Shown piece after piece: positions 48,335 to 56,526 of a DNA stretch of 64,000 nt. The stretch is taken from contig JABDIN010000093.1 in assembly GCA_013003715.1 (NCBI GenBank), positions 48,999-112,998 on the forward strand. Reading direction: 5' to 3'. Within the stretch, counting starts at the first letter, position 1, and every line of letters begins with the position of its first letter. Source of the stretch: Desulfobacteraceae bacterium. GTDB lineage: Bacteria > Desulfobacterota > Desulfobacteria > Desulfobacterales > Desulfosarcinaceae. Below the pieces are notes generated by a model. That model worked only from the letters and a program-made list of their open reading frames with translations, searched no databases and was not told the DNA's origin. Made by a program: the position numbers and the translations under genes.

Positions 48335-48888
48335 TGTTGGCCCTCCCTCCTCCGATGTCGCGCGGACGGTCCAAGGCCCGAAAAAGGCGGCGGTTGCACG
48401 GTTTGAGGAACATCGTACAGAATCGAAAATACCGTTTTGGCCTTCAGGGCATAATTATCCGGCAACACCAGAAAGACGGAAGACCCCGAGCACGCCGATG
48501 CAATCAACGGAATCTTTTCTTGCGCAAGGGCATTGAGGGTATTTTCGGCAATACCGAAGCGGTCACCAAAATGAGGTCCATAAAAATAGAGCAACTCCAC
48601 CGGTGCGGTGACATGCATCTTTGTATCATCAAAATTCGAATCCATCGCATTGATTAGCCGTCTCACGGCATGCCTGTGCTGATTGGCCGCCACCACAGAA
48701 ATCCGGCCCGATGGCCCTAAAAAAATCATCTCAAAAGGAATCGTACCCTTTTCAGTGCCACTGAGCCATGGATCCTTCTGCTTGAACGGCTCAAACTCCA
48801 GGTTGAATTCACAGATGCACAGATCCGTCTTTGTTTCAAACCCATAGGTTTTTATTTTCGTTTCCGAATATCGCGCGGCAGTTTCCAT
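48331..48888 (-). CDS. ACT-like regulatory protein, second of a pair
   Basis: A 185-residue cytoplasmic protein with a C-terminal ACT-like segment (RFGIAENTLNALAQEKIPLI, then SVFLVLPDNYALKA), as in the regulatory half of aspartokinases, and a related N-terminal part. ACT domains bind amino acids or other small ligands. No catalytic domain is present. It sits between another ACT protein and a histidine kinase with coupled translation, so a ligand-sensing role in that signalling chain is inferred. Confidence 0.6.
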   Translation of the reverse strand: METAARYSETKIKTYGFETKTDLCICEFNLEFEPFKQKDPWLSGTEKGTIPFEMIFLGPSGRISVVAANQHRHAVRRLINAMDSNFDDTKMHVTAPVELLYFYGPHFGDRFGIAENTLNALAQEKIPLIASACSGSSVFLVLPDNYALKAKTVFSILYDVPQTVQPPPFSGLGPSARHRRREGQQ

Positions 48889-48920
48889 ACCTGAACTTTT
48901 GGGCTGCTTTTCATGTGTTC

Positions 48921-49391
48921 TCAGAGCTGAGTGCCGACAACAAATTGAAGCGAATCGACAGCGGTTTCCGCCAGATTCGTGTCAATAACAAAGGTCAGCG
49001 CACCGATTGATGATGCGGCGGCATGTACGGGTATCAGGGAACACCGCAAAGCCCGCAGCAGTTGGAACATCATCTGCAGGTCCGATTGATGCGGAAATGC
49101 ACTCAAGAGAGTCACGGCCGGGAATACACGATGTTCCATGGCCGGGTCCGTTGTAATTTTTTTGAGTACATTGGCCAACACTGACCGTCCCCCGGCATCC
49201 AGGCAACAAAAAACGGAATTCCCCTCATGGGTGTCACGGGTCGTGATGAATGTCAGATTAACCTGATTTTCTGCGAACACACGACACACGTTTTCCTTGA
49301 CGCCGGTGATCGGGGAGGCGTGGTGCAGAGATACCCCGATCATCGGATCGCTCAATTTCAACCGTTTTACCTTGGTTGTCCCGACTACCAT
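48921..49391 (-). CDS. ACT-domain protein, first of a pair
   Basis: A 156-residue protein taken from the ATG at 49391, which follows GGAGGCGGGCG; an upstream ATG would add 17 residues. It has two ACT-like repeats. The first contains SPITGVKENVCRVFAENQVN, like the aspartokinase regulatory domain. No enzyme domain is present. It lies between the receiver-only regulator and the second ACT protein, and probably senses an amino acid or folate-related metabolite. Confidence 0.6.
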   Translation of the reverse strand: MVVGTTKVKRLKLSDPMIGVSLHHASPITGVKENVCRVFAENQVNLTFITTRDTHEGNSVFCCLDAGGRSVLANVLKKITTDPAMEHRVFPAVTLLSAFPHQSDLQMMFQLLRALRCSLIPVHAAASSIGALTFVIDTNLAETAVDSLQFVVGTQL

Positions 49392-49513
49392 ACGCCCGCC
49401 TCCGACGCGAGTGAACCTTTCCTCTCTTTTTATGCCACACACCCGACCGTATTGTAGATCGGATAATCGTAAACGGCCATACCAACACCGGCATACTGTT
49501 TTTATCGTTTCTA

Positions 49514-49903
49514 TCAGTCCGCCATATAGTCGCTGACGATCTCCATGAGTTTGTCCATATCTATGGGTTTGGGTATAAAATCATCGGCCAAGGTATTGAT
49601 GCCGTCATAGTGAGTATAATTGGTGGATGTCACGGCATCGCCCACGGCCGTGAGCAGCAGCACGGTGATGTTGCTGTATGCTTTGTCCTTTTTAATTTCA
49701 TCACATAATTGATACCCGTTTTTGTTGGGCATCATGACATCCAGAATCAGCATCGTGGGCCGTTCTTCCTTTATTTTTTCCCAGGCTTCCACGCCATCAT
49801 AGGCTTTGGCGGTGCGATAATTCTTGTTTTCTAGTTTCATGCATACCGATTCCACCAGATCGGGATCGTCATCGACAACAAGGATTAAAGGTTTTTCGCT
49901 CAT
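49514..49903 (-). CDS. Stand-alone receiver (CheY-like) response regulator
   Basis: A 129-residue receiver domain without output. The acidic pocket (Asp11-Asp12), phospho-acceptor Asp55 in LILDVMMP, Thr85 and Lys112 are all present. The loop between Thr85 and the lysine strand is longer than usual (about 26 residues). It probably relays phosphate between the two kinases encoded at the end of the operon. It begins 45 bases after metF. Confidence 0.88.
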   Translation of the reverse strand: MSEKPLILVVDDDPDLVESVCMKLENKNYRTAKAYDGVEAWEKIKEERPTMLILDVMMPNKNGYQLCDEIKKDKAYSNITVLLLTAVGDAVTSTNYTHYDGINTLADDFIPKPIDMDKLMEIVSDYMAD

Positions 49904-49948
49904 TTTATTTTCTCCTTTTCTAGAATCATTATTTTCTTTTCGGATCTG

Positions 49949-50875
49949 TTATACGATGTCAGGCCGCGGGTAGAGACCGGCGCGTTCGATTATCTCCGGC
50001 ACTTTCTGCTCCCATTCAATGGCCATGAGGTGAATGCCGTTGACCCCTTCGATTTCTTTCAACCGCTGGATGGATTCGATACTGATATCAATCCCTTCCC
50101 GGGCCTGCTTGTCCTTGGGAACTCCGGCCATACGCTTGATAATCTCGTCGGGTACGTCCATGCCGGGAACCTTGTTTTTCATATACTTCGCCATGCCTTC
50201 GGATTTCATGGGGGTTACGCCGGCCATAATGTAGACCTTCTTGTGCAATCCGCGATCGCGAATTCCCGCCATCCAGCGTTCAAATTTGTCGAGATTGTAA
50301 ATGCATTGGGTCTGGATAAAGTCAACACCCGCCATGATCTTTTTGGCCAAGCGCGCCACCCGCAGTTCAAACGGATCGGCAAAAGGATTGGCAGCGGCGC
50401 CGATAAACATCCGGGGCAGGTTTTCAACCTCGGCCCCCCCCTGCAGCCTGCCGTCTTCGCGCATGTTACGGACCGCTTCAACGAGTTGTACCGAGTCCAT
50501 GTCATAAACATTGGCAGCCATGGCATGATCACCGAAATGGGGATGATCGCCGGACAGGCACAGCACCGTGTTGATATCGTGGGCGTATGCGCCGATGAGG
50601 TCACTCTGAAGAGCGATGCGGTTGCGATCGCGTGTGACCATTTGAAGCACGGGGTGAAGTCCCATCTCCCGCAAGATTATACTGGCGGCAAAACTGCTCA
50701 TACGCACCATGGCCGTCTGGTTGTCGGTGACGTTGACGGCATCCACATAACCTCTCAGGTGTTCCGCTTTTTCTTTTACAATCCCGGGCATGGCGCCACG
50801 GGGCGGGCCACATTCGGATGTTACGGCAAATTGTCCCGAAGCAAAGATTTTTTCCAGCACACTGTTTGTTTTCAT
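49949..50875 (-). CDS. metF: Methylenetetrahydrofolate reductase
   Basis: A 308-residue TIM-barrel flavoprotein. The N-terminal TSECGPPRG segment holds the catalytic Glu, VTDNQTA follows, and LCLSGDHPHFGDH binds FAD. It lacks the C-terminal regulatory domain of eukaryotic enzymes. It interconverts methylene- and methyl-tetrahydrofolate in the methyl branch of the Wood-Ljungdahl pathway. The start overlaps metV (TAATG), so the two are likely made in equal amounts as MetFV. Confidence 0.93.
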   Translation of the reverse strand: MKTNSVLEKIFASGQFAVTSECGPPRGAMPGIVKEKAEHLRGYVDAVNVTDNQTAMVRMSSFAASIILREMGLHPVLQMVTRDRNRIALQSDLIGAYAHDINTVLCLSGDHPHFGDHAMAANVYDMDSVQLVEAVRNMREDGRLQGGAEVENLPRMFIGAAANPFADPFELRVARLAKKIMAGVDFIQTQCIYNLDKFERWMAGIRDRGLHKKVYIMAGVTPMKSEGMAKYMKNKVPGMDVPDEIIKRMAGVPKDKQAREGIDISIESIQRLKEIEGVNGIHLMAIEWEQKVPEIIERAGLYPRPDIV

Positions 50876-51540
50876 TATTGCAAATCCTCTCTGATAATCT
50901 TTCGGGGTCCGCCGCCGCGGGCTGGTCGCCAGTCTTTAGCGGAAATAACCTCCTCATATCGATCTTCGATACCCAATGCTTTCATTCTTTCCCAAATGAG
51001 GTGCCACGCGCAATCCACTTCCCCGCTGATTTCGCATTTGCCGTCACCTGAACCACCGCACGGGCCATTCATCAATCGCTTGGAACATCTTGCAATCGGG
51101 CATATGCCCCCCGTCAACCCCAGGAGGCAATCGCCGCATCCCTGGCAGCGCTCCGCCCAGACACCGGCCCGTTCGGACGCACCCATGAACTTGGTATTCA
51201 CGGCAGGGAACACGCGAACCTGACCAAAGCGCCTCGCGATTTCCTGAACACCGCAACCGCATGCCATGGACACCACCGCATCCACACCGTCAATATGCAG
51301 GGCCAGGGATTCCACGTATTCGGGATCGCATTGTCTTTCCAATGTCATCTCAACAACGCTAAGGGTTTTACCCTGTTTCATGGACACCATTTGCAAAGCG
51401 GAGGACAACATGGCCACTTCCTTACGTCCACCCGCGGCGCAAACTGTCACACATTCATTGCACCCCACCAGCAGAATGCGATTATACGGCTCAATGCATG
51501 AAGCGATTTCATCCAGAGGCTTTCGTTCGGCTGTAATCAT
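50875..51540 (-). CDS. metV: MetV, iron-sulfur/zinc partner of MetF
   Basis: A 221-residue cysteine-rich protein: Cys27, Cys30 and Cys34 (GCNECVTVC), then MACGCGVQ, RCQGCGDCLLG, GGICPIARCSKRLMNGPCGG. These match MetV of acetogens such as Moorella, which is needed with MetF for methylene-tetrahydrofolate reduction and links it to the HdrA/MvhD electron carriers. It begins 22 bases after the mvhD-like gene. Confidence 0.9.
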   Translation of the reverse strand: MITAERKPLDEIASCIEPYNRILLVGCNECVTVCAAGGRKEVAMLSSALQMVSMKQGKTLSVVEMTLERQCDPEYVESLALHIDGVDAVVSMACGCGVQEIARRFGQVRVFPAVNTKFMGASERAGVWAERCQGCGDCLLGLTGGICPIARCSKRLMNGPCGGSGDGKCEISGEVDCAWHLIWERMKALGIEDRYEEVISAKDWRPARGGGPRKIIREDLQ

Positions 51541-51562
51541 TTATTACCTCTCCTTTAGCAGG

Positions 51563-52009
51563 CTATACTAATTCCGACAGAATTCGGTTCGATTGCTGAT
51601 TAGTGTTTTTAGGACAGGGGCCAAGCAGACGGATGTTGTCAAGAAAATCGGTTACAATTCGGACGAATTGCTTTCCCATGCCGGCTGACATCATGACCAT
51701 TTCAACCCGTTCCGATTCAATTCCGATTTCATCCATCCATTGCTTCAAGTATGCCGTCCGTTTCAGGGCTTTGATATTGCCGTTCTTAAAATGACAATCG
51801 CCCTTCAGGCATCCGGCAATCAGGACACCGTCAGCCCCATCCATCAGGGCACGCATCACATGCAGCGGATCAACCTTGCCCGTGCAGGGCACGCGGATAA
51901 TCTTGATTCCCGGTGGATATCCCAAACGCATGCTGCCGGCCATATCCGCTGCCGTGTATGCGCAATAGTGGCAGCAATAGGCCACAATTACCGGATCAAA
52001 TTCTTCCAT
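51563..52009 (-). CDS. mvhD: MvhD-like [2Fe-2S] electron-transfer subunit
   Basis: A 148-residue protein with the MvhD/HdrD-like cysteine pattern: Cys12, Cys13 and Cys16 (YCCHYCAYTAADMAG), Cys42 (VPCTGKVDP), and Cys67 and Cys72 (GCLKGDCH). MvhD passes electrons to HdrA in methanogens and in acetogen MetFV-Hdr complexes. Its start overlaps the hdrA stop (TAATG). Confidence 0.9.
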   Translation of the reverse strand: MEEFDPVIVAYCCHYCAYTAADMAGSMRLGYPPGIKIIRVPCTGKVDPLHVMRALMDGADGVLIAGCLKGDCHFKNGNIKALKRTAYLKQWMDEIGIESERVEMVMMSAGMGKQFVRIVTDFLDNIRLLGPCPKNTNQQSNRILSELV

Positions 52010-55000
52010 TATAATTTCCTTTCCAGCAATCCTTCCAGTTTGGCCATCATGGGTCTGTCTTCAAATCGCGTCAGCTGTATCGCCTGGGCAGGACATTCCG
52101 ACGCACAGGTACCGCATCCATGACACTTGGAGGGATCAATTTCCGAATATCGATCTTCATTGATGAAGGGCACGTCATACGGGCAAGCCCTTACGCAAAC
52201 CAGACATGTCGCGCACCTTTCCTTATCCACCTGCGCTACGGAGGCTCCCATATTGATGAGGTTCCGGGACAACACCGTTATGGCACGCCCGGCAGCAGCG
52301 TGAGCTTGTGTTATACTTTCACCGATATTTTTCGGCGAGTGGGCGGTTCCGGCCACGAAAAAACCCGGTACCGACATATCCACCGGTTTCAACTTGGTGT
52401 GATCTTCCAGAAAATAACCGTCACCGGTGCGGGTCAGATGGAAAATTTTAGCCAGATCCTCCGTGGATTCATCGTCACTTTTAAATCCGGTACTCAAGGC
52501 AAGGCAATCCGCCACCACCATAAGCTTCATTCCCAGCATCGGTTCATTGAACGTGACGTGAACACCGGCACCGCCGGCTTCCACCACCGGTGGTGATTCC
52601 GGAGTATAGCGGACGAATATGACGCCCCGCCGCCGCGCTTCCAGGTAATAATCCTCAAGGAAACCATATGTCCGCATATCGCGGTAGAGAATGTAAATGT
52701 TCAGATCCGGATTGCTGTCCAGCAGCCACAGCGCGTTTTTGATGGCCGCCTGGCAGCATATCCGGGAACAATTGGGGTTGTCCGGTGTCCGGGATCCAAC
52801 ACATTGGATCATGACCACATTTTCCCAATCCGACACCTTGTCCGGTGCCGTATGGATGAGGTTTCCCAGTTCCATCTGGGTACATACGGCCTCATGTTTA
52901 TCCAGCAAATAGTCATCCACCCGGTTCGGGGCGGCCCCAACGGCCAATATGGTAACCCCGTGCTCGATCTGGCGGTAGTACATCTGGGGCGCTATTTGAA
53001 ATCCGGTCTTGAACATTCCGGGCAAGCCTTCATGATCGACCAAAACCGCATTCAGAATCACTTCGATATTCTTGTGCGCCCGCACTTCTCCCATAAGGCC
53101 GGACAGGTAGGTTGGTACATCGCTGCCGTCAATAGTTCGATGGATCTGCCGGGCCAAACCGCCCAGCTCACCGGCCTGCTCCGCCAGATATACGGTATAG
53201 TTCTGCTCCGCCAGCTCAAGGGCGGCATTCATCCCGCTGACACCGCCGCCTATCACCAGGGCGCTTTGGTTGAGTTCCAAAATGTGATCGATTAGCGGAT
53301 GGGACTCCACCACACCTGCCGACGCCATGCGAATCAACTCCTTGGCCTTTCGTGTGGCATCTTCGGGCCGATCAGCGTGGACCCATGCGTTCTGATCCCG
53401 TATGTTGGCAATCTCCAACATATATTTATTCAACCCTGCCTGCATCAATGTGTCCTGAAACAGGGACTCATGGGTTCGGGGCGAACATCCCCCGATAACA
53501 ACGCGGTTCAGCTTTTTGTCGGCAATGGTCTTCCGGATGATATCCAGAGATTCCCGGCTGCAACCGTATCCCACCGAGCGCGACACAACCACATGGGGCA
53601 ACAGGCCGGCATAATTGACCACATCGGGTACATCCACCGTCCCGCTGATATTCTGCCCGCAGTCACATACAAAAACACCGATTCTCGGCAGTTCACCGGT
53701 AATGTCTTTTTCAGGGGGATATACGGGTTCCGTAGAATCGGCGGTTGCCGCCGGCAGCAGGTGCTTTCCGGCCAGGCAGGCGGAAGCACTGGCCTGAACC
53801 AGGGTTTCGGGAATATCCTTGGGCGCTTCAAAAACACCGCAGGCATAGATACCGGGCCTGGAAGTGGCCACCGGGTTGAAGCTGCCGGTCCGGGCATAGC
53901 AATGATCATTCAATTCAATACCCAGAACTTTGGCCAGACCGGTCGATTCCGCAGACGGCCTGAAACCGGTTGCCAAGACCACCATGTCATATGTTTCGTC
54001 TTCCAGAGTGCCGAAGCCGTCCTCTACATACGAAATCTTCAGGGCACCATCTGGATCGGCGGGAATGATACTGTGAGGCCGGCATCGTTTCAGCCGCACA
54101 TGGTAATCTTCCTTCGCCCGTTGATAATACATTTCATAGTCTTTTCCAAAGGTGCGCATATCCATATAGAATATGGTGGTCTCAATATCTTCCTTGAAGC
54201 GCTCCTTGGTCACAATGGCTTCTTTGAGGGCAAACATGCAGCAGACGCTGGAGCAGTATGAAACCTCACCCTTGTTCTGTCCCCTGGATCCGGCGCATTG
54301 TATCCATGCCACCCGCCGGGGCTGGCATCCGTCCGACGGGCGCTGAAGCTCTCCGAAAGTGGGGCCTGATGCCGACATGATGCGCTCATATTCAAGACTG
54401 GTCACCACATTAGGCAGTTTTCCGTATCCATAATTATCCAACGCTTCCGGGCTGAACACATCGGCGCCCACAGCCACAATGATGGCCCCCACATGCAGCT
54501 GCCGTGTTTTTGCTTTGTCGCCCTGAATAATCGCCCCTGCCGGGCACACCGACGCCAAGGTCTCAAAGTCGCTGCACTGGTCCCTCTTCACGGAAAACGC
54601 ATGCGGCGTCACACGGGGGTATCGCATACAGGTCGGTGCCCGATGGTCCAATCCGGGCGTAAAACGAATGTATTTGGGAAACTTATCCAGACAAAGCCCG
54701 CATGCCGTGCATTTTTCAGTGTCTATATAGCGGGGTGCCGTGGTCAATGTAATGGTAAAATTGCCGGCCTCGCCTTCCACACCGGTCAATTGTGTCAGCG
54801 GCATCAAGTCGATATGCTTCTGACGGGCACCCGCCGACAAATTGGGGGACAAGGTGCAAATATCACAGTTATTGGTGGGAAAAGTCCGGTCCAATTGGGT
54901 GAGTACGCCCCCAATGGCCGGGGATTTGTCGATCAGGATGACATCTTTGCGTGCTTCGGACAGGTCCAGGGCCGCCTTGATGCCGCCGATGCCGCCGCCG

Positions 55001-55044
55001 ATGATGAGGACCGCATGATGATCGGATGGACGATTCGCTTTCAT
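52009..55044 (-). CDS. hdrA: Double-length HdrA-type FAD/iron-sulfur oxidoreductase
   Basis: A 1011-residue protein containing two HdrA-like modules. The first FAD fold is at about 13 (IIGGGIGGIKAALDL), with the insert NNCDICTLSPNLS and a first ferredoxin-like cluster around CTACGLCLDKFP. A linker has VCDCGQNISG and IGGCSPRTHE. The second FAD fold near 590 has VIGGGVSGMNAALEL. The C-terminus has two [4Fe-4S] motifs (CATCLVCVRACP, CHGCGTCASECP). HdrA flavins can carry out electron bifurcation. No HdrB or HdrC gene is nearby. Confidence 0.9.
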   Translation of the reverse strand: MKANRPSDHHAVLIIGGGIGGIKAALDLSEARKDVILIDKSPAIGGVLTQLDRTFPTNNCDICTLSPNLSAGARQKHIDLMPLTQLTGVEGEAGNFTITLTTAPRYIDTEKCTACGLCLDKFPKYIRFTPGLDHRAPTCMRYPRVTPHAFSVKRDQCSDFETLASVCPAGAIIQGDKAKTRQLHVGAIIVAVGADVFSPEALDNYGYGKLPNVVTSLEYERIMSASGPTFGELQRPSDGCQPRRVAWIQCAGSRGQNKGEVSYCSSVCCMFALKEAIVTKERFKEDIETTIFYMDMRTFGKDYEMYYQRAKEDYHVRLKRCRPHSIIPADPDGALKISYVEDGFGTLEDETYDMVVLATGFRPSAESTGLAKVLGIELNDHCYARTGSFNPVATSRPGIYACGVFEAPKDIPETLVQASASACLAGKHLLPAATADSTEPVYPPEKDITGELPRIGVFVCDCGQNISGTVDVPDVVNYAGLLPHVVVSRSVGYGCSRESLDIIRKTIADKKLNRVVIGGCSPRTHESLFQDTLMQAGLNKYMLEIANIRDQNAWVHADRPEDATRKAKELIRMASAGVVESHPLIDHILELNQSALVIGGGVSGMNAALELAEQNYTVYLAEQAGELGGLARQIHRTIDGSDVPTYLSGLMGEVRAHKNIEVILNAVLVDHEGLPGMFKTGFQIAPQMYYRQIEHGVTILAVGAAPNRVDDYLLDKHEAVCTQMELGNLIHTAPDKVSDWENVVMIQCVGSRTPDNPNCSRICCQAAIKNALWLLDSNPDLNIYILYRDMRTYGFLEDYYLEARRRGVIFVRYTPESPPVVEAGGAGVHVTFNEPMLGMKLMVVADCLALSTGFKSDDESTEDLAKIFHLTRTGDGYFLEDHTKLKPVDMSVPGFFVAGTAHSPKNIGESITQAHAAAGRAITVLSRNLINMGASVAQVDKERCATCLVCVRACPYDVPFINEDRYSEIDPSKCHGCGTCASECPAQAIQLTRFEDRPMMAKLEGLLERKL

Positions 55045-55152
55045 TTGCGTCTATTGTTCCATTTTTAGGGTTCGCTATATTGGGGATGCCGTATCACTTT
55101 CTGTCGATGATTTATGCCTCACCCATGAGTATGTTTTCAGGGTGTTTTTTGG

Positions 55153-56025
55153 TCAGCGTCCGGCATAATCCAGAATGATGGGTAATTTATGTTCCCAGCC
55201 CATGGTCTCGATACGCACCCCCTGAGACAATTGACCAAAAGCGGCAATGGTTTCACCGGCAATGCGCAGGCATTCATCTTCCCGGTCACCGGCTTTTCGG
55301 ATGCGCTGGATCAATTCCTCCGGGATATTGATACCGTCCATTTTCAACGACATGTATCGGGCCACACCAACGGATTTGAGTATGAATACCGTTGAAATAA
55401 CCGGCACCCGGAAACCACGGATTTTTTCAATCACCGCTACCAGCTGTTCGGCTTCGAACATCGGGGGTAGTATAATAAATTGTGCACCGGCTTCTATTTT
55501 ACCTGCGGTTTTTTCAAGTTCGAGATCCAGTTCGCGGTCGCTTGTCCACAAGGACATGGTGCAACCCACCCCGAAGGACGGTTTACCCGCCAGATCAAAT
55601 CCCGCAGAATCCTTGCCGCCCTGCAGCGTCTTAACGGTGCGAATGAGCTCGAGTTCATCCATATCATCCACCGGATTTGCCTCCCGATGGTCACCCAGGC
55701 GCATCTCTTCCCCCTGGACCACCAGCAGGTTTTTAATCCCAAGGACATGTGCGGCGAGAATATCTCCCTGGAGCGCCAGCCGGTTGCGATCCCGTGCATA
55801 AATATGGATCATGGACTCAATGCCCTCGCGGCTGATCAGTGCGCCGCCGGCCAAAGCGCTCATTCGCATCACCCCGTTGTCCATGTCCGGAATGATAACG
55901 GCATCCACGCGGCCCTTGAGTCCGCGTGCATTGGTAATCAAATCCGAAATATCAACCCCTTTGGGTGTGTGCATTTCGGCCAGAATTACGAATTTTCCAG
56001 AGGATAAACGATGTTGAAGATTCAT
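55153..56025 (-). CDS. MetF-like paralogue
   Basis: A 290-residue second member of the MetF family. It shares the ARDRNRLALQGD and VVQGEEMRLGDH regions with MetF but starts with ILAEMHTPKG and has a shorter tail. A catalytic Glu (LAEM) is present. It is separated from the first MetF by the hdrA-mvhD-metV genes. It may be a second subunit of the complex or act on another tetrahydrofolate or pterin derivative. Confidence 0.85.
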   Translation of the reverse strand: MNLQHRLSSGKFVILAEMHTPKGVDISDLITNARGLKGRVDAVIIPDMDNGVMRMSALAGGALISREGIESMIHIYARDRNRLALQGDILAAHVLGIKNLLVVQGEEMRLGDHREANPVDDMDELELIRTVKTLQGGKDSAGFDLAGKPSFGVGCTMSLWTSDRELDLELEKTAGKIEAGAQFIILPPMFEAEQLVAVIEKIRGFRVPVISTVFILKSVGVARYMSLKMDGINIPEELIQRIRKAGDREDECLRIAGETIAAFGQLSQGVRIETMGWEHKLPIILDYAGR

Positions 56026-56064
56026 AGGTATGGGTTTCCTTTATGAATATCGATTCAGAGTTCC

Positions 56065-56316
56065 TTACGTTTTCTTTCTCAACAGTATCCGGAAAAATTT
56101 ATGCTCAAATTCCTCCTTGATCACAATTTCATAAGACACCGGCGGCAACACTTTAAATAAATCCGCCATGGTTTCCGGGGTCCGGCCGACACATTCCAGG
56201 ATTTCATTCGAATTCATTTCATTGAAAACGTTGGTGAATTTCAAAAGTGCCAGGGGCGTCACCGAATCCCGGATATCCAGAATGTGATCCGCCTTGTATT
56301 CGTTGTAAACGCTCAA
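56065..56316 (-). CDS. TusA-like small protein lacking the catalytic cysteine
   Basis: An 83-residue protein with the TusA/YedF fold pattern: LDIRDSVTPLALLK corresponds to the usual LDxRGLxCPxP segment. The sulfur-carrying Cys is Thr20 here. The rest follows the beta-alpha-beta-alpha plan. TusA proteins carry sulfur; without the Cys a structural or sensing role is more likely. AAGGAGAT precedes the ATG. It is the first gene behind the sigma-54 promoter. Confidence 0.65.
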   Translation of the reverse strand: MSVYNEYKADHILDIRDSVTPLALLKFTNVFNEMNSNEILECVGRTPETMADLFKVLPPVSYEIVIKEEFEHKFFRILLRKKT

Positions 56317-56349
56317 GACCGGTTATCTCCTTTTCAAGGCAGAGGCCAA

Positions 56350-56367
56350 ATGCAATTGAGATGCCAA
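56350..56367 (-). promoter_or_regulatory. Sigma-54 promoter of the HdrA/MetF operon
   Basis: On the minus strand TTGGCATCTCAATTGCAT has the -24 GG and -12 GC exactly ten bases apart and a TTGCAT -12 box, close to consensus TGGCAC-N5-TTGCA. Transcription would start near 56340, about 24 bases before the first gene. The divergent gene at 56527 encodes a sigma-54 activator. Confidence 0.75.
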
Positions 56368-56469
56368 AAAAAGGCAGCCGGCATTTTTAATCCACTGGAT
56401 TCTTATTGAAATTCAGGTGGTTATTTTGTTTAAGCCCGGAGTCGGAAATGGAAAAGGTTGGCAAGCAAA

Positions 56470-56517
56470 TGTTAAAGTGTTAAGCGTTTTTCTTTTACAC
56501 ATGTTAAATTTGAACAG
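56470..56517. promoter_or_regulatory. Candidate activator binding sites (direct repeats)
   Basis: Two related segments, ATGTTAAAGTGTTAAG starting near 56470 and ATGTTAAATTTGAACA starting near 56502, are 32 bases apart, about three helical turns. They lie 100-150 bases upstream of the sigma-54 promoter and just before the activator gene, where enhancer sites are expected. The repeats are AT-rich, so chance similarity is possible. Confidence 0.4.
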
Positions 56518-56526
56518 GTATCTTGA

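Noticed and set aside
50030..51223. A 397-codon plus-strand open frame across metF and metV
   Set aside because: It lies antisense to two well-supported genes and contains no protein-family signature.
53299..54261. A 320-codon plus-strand open frame inside hdrA
   Set aside because: Antisense shadow of a clear HdrA gene, with a Cys/His-rich composition caused by the opposite frame.
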